Shown here: positions 39,222 through 47,829 of the stretch, one piece after another
Layout: the number at the start of each line of letters is the position of its first letter
Position numbering within the stretch: position 1 is the stretch's first letter
Assembly: GCF_028649395.1 (NCBI RefSeq)
Contig: NZ_JAQSUW010000012.1
Coordinates: 47,910-111,909, forward strand
Direction: 5' to 3'
DNA from: Pseudomonas sp. Gutcm_11s
Lineage (GTDB): Bacteria > Pseudomonadota > Gammaproteobacteria > Pseudomonadales > Pseudomonadaceae
Length of the DNA stretch: 64,000 bases
Position numbers and translations under genes: made by a program
The notes under the pieces: model-generated
What the model was told of the DNA's origin: nothing
What the model saw: the letters and a program-made list of their open reading frames with translations, nothing else
Databases searched by the model: none

Positions 39222-39239
39222 CTGCCCGCAGGAAATGGC

Positions 39240-41540
39240 CTAGAGAATGCGCGCCTCGGTACTGGCCGGTTGCAGGCGGATGGCGACGAACTTCGAAGTC
39301 GGCGTATGGCTGCCCTCGCCGATGCTGGCCAGCGGCACCAGCGGGTTGGTCTCCGGGTAGTAGGCGGCGGCCTGGCCCCGGGGGGTGTCGTAGGCGAGCA
39401 GGGTGAAGCCGCGCACCTTGCGCTCGATGCCGTCGTCCCACAGCGAGACGATGTCGACCTTCTGCCCCGGCTCATAGCCGAGCCGCTGGATATCCTCGGG
39501 ATTGATGAAGAGCACCTCGCGCATGCCGCGCACGCCGCGGTAGCGGTCGTCCAGGCCATACAGCGTGGTGTTGTACTGGTCGTGAGAACGCAGGGTCTGC
39601 AGCACCAGGTCGGGGGTCTCGCCGCTGTTGCGCGCCTGCGCCGGCAGCAGATGCTCGGGCAGCGCATGGGCCGCGAAATGCGCCTTGCCGCCGACGGTAT
39701 TCCACTGCCGGCGTGCCGCGCTGTTGCCCAGGTAGAAGCCGCCGGGCTGGGCCAGCTTGTCGTTGAAGCCGGCGAAGCCGGGAATGGTGTCGGCGATCAG
39801 CTCGCGGATGCGCCCGTAGTCCTCGGCCAGGTGCAGCCAGTCCACCGGACGGGCGCCGAGCAGGGCGTTGGCGATGCCGGCGACGATGGCCGGCTCCGAG
39901 CGCATCTGTGTCGACAGCGGCGCCAGCTGGCCCCAGGACGCATGCACCATGCTGAACGAGTCTTCCACCGTCACCGCCTGCGGGCCGGCGGCCTGCTGGT
40001 CGATGTCGGTGCGACCCAGGCACGGCAGGATCAGCGCCTGGCGGCCGTGCATCAGGTGGCTGCGGTTGAGCTTGGTGCTGATCTGCACGGTCAGCTCGCA
40101 CTGCTGCAGCGCCGCGTGGGTGCGCGGGCTGTCCGGGGTGGCCTGGGCGAAGTTGCCGCCTAGGCCGATGAACACCTGGCTGCGCCCGGCGAGCATGGCC
40201 TCGATGGCCTCCACGGTGTTGTGCCCCTGGGCGCGTGGCACGTCGAAGCCGTAGCGGCGCTGCAGGGCGTCGAGCAGGCTGGCCGGCGGCCGCTCGTTGA
40301 TGCCCATGGTGCGGTCGCCCTGCACGTTGCTGTGGCCGCGCACCGGGCACAGCCCCGCACCCGGTCGGCCGATGTTGCCGCGCAGCAGCATCAGGTTGGT
40401 GATTTCCTGGATGGTCGCCACCGAATGGCGGTGCTGGGTGATGCCCATGGCCCAGCAGGCGATCACCCGCTCGGCGCGCACGTAGAGGCGCGCCGCCTGT
40501 TCTATCTCGGCCCGGCTCAGGCCGGATTGCTGCTCGATCTGCGCCCATTCGCTGCGCTGTACCGCGTCCAGCCAGCTATCCAGCCCGTCCGTGTGTTCGG
40601 TGATGAAGGCATGGTCGAACACGCTGCCCGGTGCTTCTTGCTCCCACTGCAGGAGGAACTTGGCCATGCCGCGCACCGCCGCCATGTCGCCGCCCAGGTG
40701 CGGGCGGAAATAGGCTGTGCTGGTCGCCTTGGCGCCGTTGGCGAGCATCTCCAGGGCGTGTTGCGGGTGTTGGAAGCGTTCCAGTCCACGCTCCTTGAGC
40801 GGATTGAAGCAGACCACGCTGGCGCCGCGCTCCACCGCCTCGCGCAGTGGTTCGAGCATGCGCGGATGGTTGGTGCCGGGGTTCTGGCCGAACACCAGGA
40901 TGACGTCGGCCTCGGCGAAGTCGCTGAAGGTGACGCTGCCCTTGCCCACGCCGACGCTCTGGCCCAGGGCCACGCCGCTGGCCTCGTGGCACATGTTCGA
41001 GCAGTCGGGGAAGTTGTTGGTGCCATAGGCGCGCACCATCAGCTGGTACAGGTAGGCGGCCTCGTTGCTGGCCCGGCCGGAGGTGTAGAACTCGGCCTGG
41101 TCGGGGCTTTCGAGGCCCTTGAGTACCTCGGCGATCAGGGCGAAGGCGGCGTCCCAGGTGATCGGCACGTAGCGGTCGCGCTCGGCGTCATAGCGCAGCG
41201 GCTCGATCAGCCGGCCCTGATGCTCCAGCCAATAGTCGCTCTGCGCGCGCAGCTGGGCGACGCTGTAGCGGGCGAAGAAGTCGCGGCCGATGCCGCGCTT
41301 GGTGGCCTCCCAGTTCACCGCCTTGGCGCCGTTCTCGCAGAACTTGACCATGTGTCGCTCGGGCGAGTCGCCCCAGGCGCAGCCGGGGCAGTCGAAGCCG
41401 CCGTTCTGGTTGGTCTTAAGCAGGGCGCGCAGGTTCTTGAATGGCTGTTTGCTGTCCAGCCAGTGGTGGGTCACGCTGCGCAGCGCGCCCCAGCCGGCGG
41501 CGGGGCCGGCATAGGGCTGGTAGCGGGCTTGGTCGTTCAT
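39240..41540 (-). CDS. FdhF/YdeP-family molybdopterin oxidoreductase
   Basis: 766 residues from ATG 41540 (MNDQARYQPYAG). An N-terminal CPGCAWGDSPERH segment is typical of the YdeP/FdhF-like alpha-subunit family and binds the Fe-S cluster. The central CSNMCHEAS region sits where the metal ligand lies, and a C-terminal molydopterin dinucleotide-binding domain ends the protein. No twin-arginine signal, so cytoplasmic. The frame continues upstream to 42260 inside fdhD, but that part is a shadow. Its ATG overlaps the fdhD stop (ATGA). True substrate is unknown; formate dehydrogenase activity is not assured. Confidence 0.9.
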   Translation of the reverse strand: MNDQARYQPYAGPAAGWGALRSVTHHWLDSKQPFKNLRALLKTNQNGGFDCPGCAWGDSPERHMVKFCENGAKAVNWEATKRGIGRDFFARYSVAQLRAQSDYWLEHQGRLIEPLRYDAERDRYVPITWDAAFALIAEVLKGLESPDQAEFYTSGRASNEAAYLYQLMVRAYGTNNFPDCSNMCHEASGVALGQSVGVGKGSVTFSDFAEADVILVFGQNPGTNHPRMLEPLREAVERGASVVCFNPLKERGLERFQHPQHALEMLANGAKATSTAYFRPHLGGDMAAVRGMAKFLLQWEQEAPGSVFDHAFITEHTDGLDSWLDAVQRSEWAQIEQQSGLSRAEIEQAARLYVRAERVIACWAMGITQHRHSVATIQEITNLMLLRGNIGRPGAGLCPVRGHSNVQGDRTMGINERPPASLLDALQRRYGFDVPRAQGHNTVEAIEAMLAGRSQVFIGLGGNFAQATPDSPRTHAALQQCELTVQISTKLNRSHLMHGRQALILPCLGRTDIDQQAAGPQAVTVEDSFSMVHASWGQLAPLSTQMRSEPAIVAGIANALLGARPVDWLHLAEDYGRIRELIADTIPGFAGFNDKLAQPGGFYLGNSAARRQWNTVGGKAHFAAHALPEHLLPAQARNSGETPDLVLQTLRSHDQYNTTLYGLDDRYRGVRGMREVLFINPEDIQRLGYEPGQKVDIVSLWDDGIERKVRGFTLLAYDTPRGQAAAYYPETNPLVPLASIGEGSHTPTSKFVAIRLQPASTEARIL

Positions 41541-42343
41541 GCGGGTACTTCTTCGCTGGTGGGCGCCGGGCTGTAGACCCGCGGCGCGCTGCTGTGGGGC
41601 AGGTGGATCAGGTTGAGGCGATGGCGACGCGCCCAGTCGACGGTCAGTGCGGTGGGTGCGGACAGGCTGACCAGGGTCGGTATGCCGGCGCGCACGGCCT
41701 TGTGCAGCAGCTCCAGGCTGCAGCGGCTGGTGATCACGGCGAAACCGGCATCGGCATCGAGGCGCTGGCGGGCGAGGGCGCCGATCAGCTTGTCCAGGGC
41801 GTTGTGGCGGCCGATGTCCTCGCGGCACAGGCGGATCTCGCCGCTGCCATCGACGAACAGCGCGGCGTGCATGGCGCCGCTGGCCTGCGCCTGCAGTTGG
41901 GCGGCGGCGACGCGGGCGCGCAGTTCGTGCAGGTGCTCGGGCGGCGGCAATGCTGCACCCGGCAGCGCCGCCAGCTCGGGCAGCGCCTGCTCCAGCGCCT
42001 CGACGCCACACAGGCCGCAACTGCTGTTGCCGGCCAGTTGCCGACGCTGCTGCTTGAGGGCCCAGAAGGCGCGGCTGGCGATCTCGACCTCGGCCCGGCG
42101 CGCCTCGCCCGAGCCGCTGAGGTGAATGTCGTACAGCTCGGCCGGACTCTCGATCAGGCCGTTGCTCAGGCTGAAGCCGAGGACGAAGTCTTCCAGGTCG
42201 CCCGGCGAGACCATCATCACCGCCTGGTTCAGGCCGTTGTAGCCGATGGCCAGGGCGCACTCGTCGGCCAGTGGGCTGGCGCCGGTGAGGTGGGCGGGGC
42301 CGAGTTCGCTGAAGCTGTAGGAGATGGCGCTGGCGGCCGGCAT
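41537..42343 (-). CDS. fdhD: Formate dehydrogenase accessory sulfurtransferase FdhD
   Basis: 268 residues. The CGLCG motif is the conserved FdhD cysteine loop that passes sulfur from IscS to the molybdenum cofactor. DIGRHNALDKLIG and VITSRCS are also conserved. It activates the molybdoenzyme encoded directly downstream, to which it is translationally coupled through an ATGA overlap. A LysR gene lies 57 bases upstream on the same strand. Confidence 0.94.
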   Translation of the reverse strand: MPAASAISYSFSELGPAHLTGASPLADECALAIGYNGLNQAVMMVSPGDLEDFVLGFSLSNGLIESPAELYDIHLSGSGEARRAEVEIASRAFWALKQQRRQLAGNSSCGLCGVEALEQALPELAALPGAALPPPEHLHELRARVAAAQLQAQASGAMHAALFVDGSGEIRLCREDIGRHNALDKLIGALARQRLDADAGFAVITSRCSLELLHKAVRAGIPTLVSLSAPTALTVDWARRHRLNLIHLPHSSAPRVYSPAPTSEEVPA

Positions 42344-42400
42344 GGGCTGGGCCCTCCGCGAGAGAGAGGAGTCCAGCCTAGGGCGCGTGCGGCGGGCTGT

Positions 42401-43321
42401 CTAATCGCTGCTGGCGATGGAGTGATCGAGCCCATCTATCGGCCGGGCATTAGCCTCGGCGATGGCGAAGCAGGCTTCGGCCAGGGCCGAGCGTGGTTCG
42501 CTGCGGCGCATGATCAGGCCCAGCGGCGCCAGGGTCTGGGCGTTGGCTATGGGCGTCAGGCACAGGTTGGCGTCGAGCTCGCCGAGGCCGTGGTGCAGCG
42601 GCAGGATGCTGCAGCACAGGCCCTGGCCCACGGCCTGCAGCAACTGGTGCACGGCATCGGTCTCCAGCCAGGGCTGCGGGCTCAGGCCGCTGCTGCGAAA
42701 GCCGTGGTCGATTGACTGGCGGAAGTGCATCTCGCTGCTCAGCAGGCCCAGCGGCAACTCGGCCAGGGATTCCCAGCTCAGCGCGGCGCCGGCGAAGTCG
42801 AAGTGGCGGCGGTCGTGCAGCAGGCCCATGCGCGTCTCGGCCAGCTCCAGGGCGGTGAAGTGCTGGCGGTCCAGGCGTTCCAGGTAGGACAGGCCGAGGT
42901 CGAGCTGGTTGCGACCCAGGCGTTCGAGGATCTCCTCGCTGCTCAGGGCGAACAGCTGGAAGCGCAATTGTGGATAGGCGGCGCTGAAACTGGCGATCAG
43001 GCGCATCGGGTCGAAGCCGGACAGCGGCACCACGCCCAGGCGCAGGGTGCCGATCATCTGCCCGCGGCAGGCGGCCGCCTCGGCCAGCAGGCCCGCCTCG
43101 GCGGCCAGCAGGCTGCGTGCCCAGGCCAGGATGCGCTGGCCGGCGGCGGTGAAGCCCTCGAAGCGCTGGCCGCGTTGCACCAGCTCCACGCCCAGCTCGT
43201 CCTCCAGGTTGCGCAGGCGCATGGACAGCGTCGGCTGGGTCACGTGGCAGCGCTCGGCGGCCTGGCCGAAGTGGCGGGTTTCGTCGAGGGCGACGAGGAA
43301 TCTGAGCTGCTTGATGTCCAT
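42401..43321 (-). CDS. LysR-family transcriptional regulator (upstream of fdhD)
   Basis: 306 residues. Helix-turn-helix at the N-terminus (MDIKQLRFLVALDETRHFGQAAERCHV, then QPTLSMRLRNLEDELG) and a co-inducer domain. It lies upstream of fdhD on the same strand and is divergent from the flavin monooxygenase gene with a 181-base intergenic region. Either unit could be its target; a role for the fdhD pair fits the short 57-base gap, while the divergent layout fits the monooxygenase. Confidence 0.9.
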   Translation of the reverse strand: MDIKQLRFLVALDETRHFGQAAERCHVTQPTLSMRLRNLEDELGVELVQRGQRFEGFTAAGQRILAWARSLLAAEAGLLAEAAACRGQMIGTLRLGVVPLSGFDPMRLIASFSAAYPQLRFQLFALSSEEILERLGRNQLDLGLSYLERLDRQHFTALELAETRMGLLHDRRHFDFAGAALSWESLAELPLGLLSSEMHFRQSIDHGFRSSGLSPQPWLETDAVHQLLQAVGQGLCCSILPLHHGLGELDANLCLTPIANAQTLAPLGLIMRRSEPRSALAEACFAIAEANARPIDGLDHSIASSD

Positions 43322-43392
43322 GGCGCTCTGGCGGTGGTTCGCGGTGGCGCCCGTTATCTCACGAATGCGCGGCGCAGCGCGCCGGGGCGGGC

Positions 43393-43407
43393 AGCTTTTT
43401 CCTAGCC
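43393..43407 (+). promoter_or_regulatory. T-rich motif in monooxygenase/LysR intergenic region
   Basis: AGCTTTTTCCTAGCC. The same elements (AGCTTTTT and TTTCCTRGCY) occur upstream of the amidase and the aldehyde dehydrogenase in this cluster, so it may be a shared operator. Inference only. Confidence 0.35.
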
Positions 43408-43502
43408 AGCGAGTACAAAAAACATAATTTCGCGAATGCCCCGCGCTGAACAGAATGCGGCCAACAGAAGCTGCAACTGATCGTAGTCAGAGGACGCAGG
43501 CC

Positions 43503-44858
43503 ATGACCGAGCTGAATCGAACCGCCTTCTCCAAGCAAGCGGAGCGGGCACTGGAAATAACCGAGATTGATACCCTGGTGATCGGCGCCGGGCAGGCCGG
43601 TGTGGCCATGAGCGAGCACCTGAGCAAGCTCGGCGTGCCGCACCTGGTGCTGGAGAAGAACCGCATCGCCGAGGCCTGGCGCACCGGGCGCTGGGATTCG
43701 CTGGTGGCCAACGGCCCGGCCTGGCACGACCGCTTCCCCGGCCTGGAATTTCCCATCGACCCCGATGCCTTCCCGTCGAAGGACATGGTCGCCGACTACT
43801 TCGAGGACTACGCCCGCCAGTTCAACGCGCCGATCCGCACCGGTGTTGAGGTCAAACGCGTGGTGCGCAACAGCGCCGGCGCCGGCTTCACCGTGGAGAC
43901 CTCCGAGGGCGTGATCCAGGCGCGCCGCGTGGTCTCCGCCACCGGCCCGTTCCAGCGTCCGGTGATCCCGGCCATCGCCCCGCAGGACGGTGCCATCCAG
44001 CAGTTGCACTCGGCGGCCTATCGCAACCCGCAGCAGCTGCCCGAGGGCGCGGTGCTGGTGGTTGGCGCCGGCTCCTCCGGCGTGCAGATCGCCGACGAGC
44101 TGAACCGCGCCGGCCGTCGCGTCTATCTCTCGGTCGGCGCTCATGACCGCCCGCCGCGCAGCTACCGTGGCCGCGACTTCGTCTGGTGGCTGGGCGTGCT
44201 CGGCCTGTGGGACCTGGAGGCGGCGCAGCCGGGCAAGGAACACGTGACCATCGCCGTCAGCGGCGCGCGTGGTGGCGAGACCATCGACTTCCGCCGCCTG
44301 GCGGGCGAGGGCATCACCCTGGTCGGCCTGACCCAGTCCTTCGCCGGCACTGTGGCACGCTTCCAGAATGACCTGGCGGACAACCTGGCGCGTGGCGACG
44401 AGAACTATCTGTCGCTGCTCGACGCCGCCGATGCCTATATCGAGCGCAATGGCCTGGATCTGCCGGAAGAGCCGGAGGCGCGCCGCGTGTTCGCCGAGCC
44501 GGCCTGTGTGCGCGAGCCGATCCTCGAACTGGACCTGGCCGCCGCCGGCGTCGGCTCGGTGATCTGGGCTACCGGCTACTCCGTCGATTTCAGCTGGCTG
44601 CAGGTGGATGCCTTCGACGCCAAGGGCAAGCCGCAGCACCAGCGCGGCGTGTCCAGCGAGCCGGGCGTGTACTTCGTCGGCCTGCCGTGGCTGTCGCGGC
44701 GTGGCTCCACCTTCATCTGGGGGGTGTGGCACGACGCCAAGCACGTCGCCGACCACATCGCCACCCAGCGTAAGTACCTCGAATACCGCGATGCCACGCA
44801 GCGCCAGGCCGAGGCCGACGCACCGCTGGCCAAAGTCAGTCTGCCAGGAGTTCGCTGA
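43503..44858 (+). CDS. Flavin-containing monooxygenase (FMO-like)
   Basis: 451 residues from ATG 43503 (MTELNRTAFSKQ), after a good AGAGGA site; the longer frame to 43455 is less likely. Two Rossmann motifs: FAD-binding VIGAGQAGVAMSEHL near residue 28 and NADPH-binding VVGAGSSGVQIADEL near 200. Such enzymes hydroxylate nitrogen or sulfur, or insert oxygen into ketones. The substrate is unknown. Its stop shares a base with the Rid gene start (TGATG), so the two are tightly coupled. First gene of the set FMO-Rid-DUF1028-M20. Confidence 0.9.
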   Translation: MTELNRTAFSKQAERALEITEIDTLVIGAGQAGVAMSEHLSKLGVPHLVLEKNRIAEAWRTGRWDSLVANGPAWHDRFPGLEFPIDPDAFPSKDMVADYFEDYARQFNAPIRTGVEVKRVVRNSAGAGFTVETSEGVIQARRVVSATGPFQRPVIPAIAPQDGAIQQLHSAAYRNPQQLPEGAVLVVGAGSSGVQIADELNRAGRRVYLSVGAHDRPPRSYRGRDFVWWLGVLGLWDLEAAQPGKEHVTIAVSGARGGETIDFRRLAGEGITLVGLTQSFAGTVARFQNDLADNLARGDENYLSLLDAADAYIERNGLDLPEEPEARRVFAEPACVREPILELDLAAAGVGSVIWATGYSVDFSWLQVDAFDAKGKPQHQRGVSSEPGVYFVGLPWLSRRGSTFIWGVWHDAKHVADHIATQRKYLEYRDATQRQAEADAPLAKVSLPGVR

Positions 44859-45277
44859 TGCCCACCCATACCCGCATCCGCATGTTCAACACCAAGGACA
44901 CCTACCCCAACCAGTCCCTGGACAACGACCTGTGCCAGGCCGTGCGCGCCGGCAATACCGTGTACGTACGCGGCCAGGTCGGCACCGACTTCGACGGCAA
45001 CCTGGTCGGCCTGGGTGATCCGGCGGCGCAGGCCGAGCAGGCGATGAAGAACGTCAAGCAACTGCTCGAAGAGGCCGGCAGCGACCTCTCGCACATCGTC
45101 AAGACCACCACCTACATCATCGACCCACGCTACCGCGAGCCGGTCTACCGCGAGGTCGGCAAGTGGCTCAAGGGCGTGTTCCCGATCTCCACCGGTCTGG
45201 TGGTATCGGCTCTCGGTCAGCCGCAGTGGCTGATGGAGATCGATGTGATCGCGGTCATCCCTGACGATCAGCTTTAA
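44858..45277 (+). CDS. Rid (YjgF/UK114) family protein lacking the catalytic Arg
   Basis: 139 residues, with the trimeric chorismate-mutase-like fold of Rid proteins (GNTVYVRGQVGTD; PAAQAEQAMKNVKQLLEEAG; WLMEIDVIAV). In RidA the PARSC segment carries the Arg that binds the imine acid; here the segment reads PISTGL, so that Arg is replaced. It is therefore not a canonical RidA enamine/imine deaminase and may belong to one of the other Rid subfamilies with a different or unknown reaction. Coupled to the FMO gene; DUF1028 follows after 9 bases. Confidence 0.9.
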   Translation: MPTHTRIRMFNTKDTYPNQSLDNDLCQAVRAGNTVYVRGQVGTDFDGNLVGLGDPAAQAEQAMKNVKQLLEEAGSDLSHIVKTTTYIIDPRYREPVYREVGKWLKGVFPISTGLVVSALGQPQWLMEIDVIAVIPDDQL

Positions 45278-45286
45278 GGAGCGCCC

Positions 45287-45961
45287 ATGACCTTCTCCAT
45301 CGTCGGCCGCTGCGCCGAGACCGGCCAGCTGGGCATCGCCATCAGTTCGTCGAGCATCGCCGTCGGCGCCCGCTGCCCCTGGCTGCGCGCCGGGGTCGGC
45401 GCGGTGTCGACGCAGAACATCACCCTGCCGGCGCTCGGCCCGCAGGTGCTCGACCTGCTGGAGTCCGGCCTGGAGCCATCGGCCGCGCTGGACAAGGCGC
45501 TGGGCAGCAACGGCTACGGCCAGTATCGCCAGGTGACGGTGATCGACAGTCACGGCGGCACCGCGCTGTTCACCGGCAGCCAGGCACTCGGCGTGCACAA
45601 CGCACGGGCCGGCGAGCAGTGCGTGGCGGCCGGCAACCTGCTGAGCTCGCCGGCGGTGATCGACGCCATGGTCGAGGCCTTCGAACAGGCCGCCGGCTGC
45701 CTGGCCGAGCGCCTGTTGGCGGCCATGCACGCGGCGATGGCGGCCGGCGGCGAGGCCGGGCCGGTACATTCGGCGGCGCTCTCGGTGGTCGGCGAGCTGA
45801 CCTGGCCGATCGCCGACCTGCGTGTCGACTGGGCCGAAGAGGACCCTATCGGCGTGCTCGACAAGCTGTGGCAGGCCTACCAGCCGCAGCTGCAGGATTA
45901 CCTGACCCGCGCCCTCGACCCCACTGCCGCGCCGAGCTACGGCGTGCCGGGTGACGAGTAG
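45287..45961 (+). CDS. DUF1028 family putative Ntn-hydrolase
   Basis: 224 residues starting MTFSIVGRCAETG, with AISSSSIAVGARCPW and GAVSTQNITLP as in DUF1028. The family has an Ntn-hydrolase fold in which Thr2 could be the nucleophile, suggesting an amidase-type reaction; no function is firmly assigned to my knowledge. AAGGAGCG precedes the ATG. It sits between the Rid gene and the M20 peptidase in a single operon, which points to a step in the same pathway. Confidence 0.88.
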   Translation: MTFSIVGRCAETGQLGIAISSSSIAVGARCPWLRAGVGAVSTQNITLPALGPQVLDLLESGLEPSAALDKALGSNGYGQYRQVTVIDSHGGTALFTGSQALGVHNARAGEQCVAAGNLLSSPAVIDAMVEAFEQAAGCLAERLLAAMHAAMAAGGEAGPVHSAALSVVGELTWPIADLRVDWAEEDPIGVLDKLWQAYQPQLQDYLTRALDPTAAPSYGVPGDE

Positions 45962-45987
45962 TTTCTTTCCCGATACCCGGAACGCCC

Positions 45988-47145
45988 ATGTCCACTAGCC
46001 GCGCCATCCTCGCCGACCTGATCGCCTTCGACACCACCAGTCGCGAGTCCAACCTGGCGCTGATCGAATACGTGCGCGACTACCTGGGTGGGCTCGGCGT
46101 CGCCAGCCAGCTGCTGTTCAACGCCGAGCGGACCAAGGCCAACCTGCACGCGCGCCTGGGCCCGAACGGGGCGGGCGGGGTGATGTTGTCCGGGCACAGC
46201 GACGTGGTACCGGCGGACGGCCAGGCCTGGAGCGTGCCGGCCTTCGCACTGACCGAGCGCGATGGTCGCCTCTACGGCCGTGGCACGGCGGACATGAAGG
46301 GCTACATCGCCTGCGTGCTGGCCGCCGTGCCGGCCTTCCTCGCCCAGCCGCTGCGCCTGCCGCTGCACATCGCTATCTCCTACGACGAGGAAGTCGGCTG
46401 CCTCGGCGTGCGCAGCCTGATCGAACAGCTGCGCGCCAGCCCGGAGCGGCCGGGCATCTGCATCATCGGCGAACCCACCGAGATGCGCCCGGTGCTCGGC
46501 CACAAGGGCAAGCTGGCGATGCGCTGCGAGGTGCACGGCGCGGCCTGCCACTCGGCCTATGCGCCGCAGGGCGTCAACGCCATCGAATACGCAGCGCGGC
46601 TGATCGGCAAGCTGGGCGAGATCGGCACGCGCCTGGCGGCTCCCGAGCGGCACGATGAGCGCTTCGATCCGCCGTACTCGACGGTGCAGACCGGGGTGAT
46701 CCAGGGCGGTCGTGCGCTCAACATCGTGCCGGCCGAGTGCCGCTTCGACTTCGAGATGCGCGCGCTGCCGGCCGACGACCCGCAGCAGGTCGCCGCCGAG
46801 CTGCGCGACTATGCCGAGAGCGAGCTGCTGCCGCGCATGCGTGCGGTGAGCGCGGCCAGCGACATCCGCTTCAGCGAGCTGTCCAGCTACCCCGGCCTGT
46901 TCACCGAGGCCGGCAGCGAAGCCGCGCAGCTGCTGGCGCTGATCGCCGGCTCGGACGACTTCTCCACCGTGGCCTACGGCACCGAAGGCGGCCTGTTCGA
47001 CGAGGCCGGCATCGCCACCGTGGTCTGCGGCCCCGGAAGCATGGACCAGGGCCACAAGCCGGACGAGTTCGTCAGCCTGGCCCAGCTCGACGCCTGCGAT
47101 GCCATGCTGGCCCGGCTGACGCAGTGGATGCGCCAGACCGCCTGA
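45988..47145 (+). CDS. M20-family amidohydrolase (ArgE/acetylornithine deacetylase-like)
   Basis: 385 residues. The zinc ligands and catalytic acid of M20 enzymes are visible: SGHSDVVPADG (His near residue 70), GRGTADMKG (Asp), YDEEVGCLG (Glu pair), GEPTEMRP and GHKPDEF (final His). Annotated ArgE-like, but the genomic setting argues for hydrolysis of an N-acyl or N-carbamoyl product of the FMO-Rid pathway instead of arginine synthesis. Last gene of the coupled set; 26 bases after DUF1028. Confidence 0.88.
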   Translation: MSTSRAILADLIAFDTTSRESNLALIEYVRDYLGGLGVASQLLFNAERTKANLHARLGPNGAGGVMLSGHSDVVPADGQAWSVPAFALTERDGRLYGRGTADMKGYIACVLAAVPAFLAQPLRLPLHIAISYDEEVGCLGVRSLIEQLRASPERPGICIIGEPTEMRPVLGHKGKLAMRCEVHGAACHSAYAPQGVNAIEYAARLIGKLGEIGTRLAAPERHDERFDPPYSTVQTGVIQGGRALNIVPAECRFDFEMRALPADDPQQVAAELRDYAESELLPRMRAVSAASDIRFSELSSYPGLFTEAGSEAAQLLALIAGSDDFSTVAYGTEGGLFDEAGIATVVCGPGSMDQGHKPDEFVSLAQLDACDAMLARLTQWMRQTA

Positions 47146-47263
47146 GTCGCATTGCCAGCCGTCGGTGGGGTTCTGCTTCCGTGTGCTGCTGAGGCAGACT
47201 GGTCGGCGATGCCGGTTGGCGACGAGCCGTCCGGCGCGCACCGATCTTCACCAGGGACAGGAC

Positions 47264-47815
47264 ATGACCGAGAGCGCAACGCCCATCACTTTCAGTGCAA
47301 CCCTGCAGCGCCCGGCCAAGCCCGACGGCGACGCCTTCTGGGCCTTCGTCCTGTTGCCCAAAGAGATCAGTGAGCAGCTGTCCCGTCGCGGCCGGGTGAC
47401 GGTGGCCGCATCGCTCAACGAGCAGAACTTTCAGGTGACGCTCGAGCCGGATGGCCAGCTCAGCCATTGGCTGCGGCTCAGCCGGCAGCTCTGCGAGATG
47501 GCCGGGGTGCAGGCCGGCGATAGCGTCAGCCTGGAGGTCATGCAGTTGTCGCAGGAGCCGGAGCCCGAGGTGCCGGCCGATCTGCACGAAGCCTTGCAGG
47601 CCGCCCCGGCGGCGCTGGCGGTGTGGAACGGCACCACGCCCCTGGCGCGGCTGGACTGGATTCACTGGATCACCTCCGCCAAGCAGCTCAAGACCCGCAG
47701 CAAGCGCATCAACGACGCCTGCGACATGCTCGCCTCCGGCAAGCAGCGGGTGTGCTGTTTCGATCCTTCCGGCTACTACAGCAAGGCCTTCTGCGCGCCC
47801 GCTGCGGCGGATTGA
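47264..47815 (+). CDS. DUF1905/YdeI-type protein
   Basis: 183 residues from ATG 47264 (MTESATPITFSATLQ) preceded by CAGGGACAG. The first ~100 residues match the DUF1905 beta-barrel pattern (FWAFVLLPKEISEQL). The C-terminal ~60 residues look like the YdeI/OmpD-associated domain (WIHWITSAKQLKTRSKRINDAC). Function unknown. It lies 118 bases after the M20 gene and is convergent with a LysR gene, so it may be unrelated to the catabolic set. The 99-base N-terminal extension in frame is not convincing. Confidence 0.78.
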   Translation: MTESATPITFSATLQRPAKPDGDAFWAFVLLPKEISEQLSRRGRVTVAASLNEQNFQVTLEPDGQLSHWLRLSRQLCEMAGVQAGDSVSLEVMQLSQEPEPEVPADLHEALQAAPAALAVWNGTTPLARLDWIHWITSAKQLKTRSKRINDACDMLASGKQRVCCFDPSGYYSKAFCAPAAAD

Positions 47816-47829
47816 GGCGCAGCCGCTAC

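Noticed and set aside
39180..39239. tRNA-Leu after purA, as remembered in P. aeruginosa
   Set aside because: The gap is only 60 bases and filled by the terminator.
41541..42260. 240-residue N-terminal extension of the molybdoenzyme frame
   Set aside because: It runs through fdhD in another frame and has low-complexity Arg/Pro/Gly composition; the ATG at 41540 fits the family and overlaps the fdhD stop.
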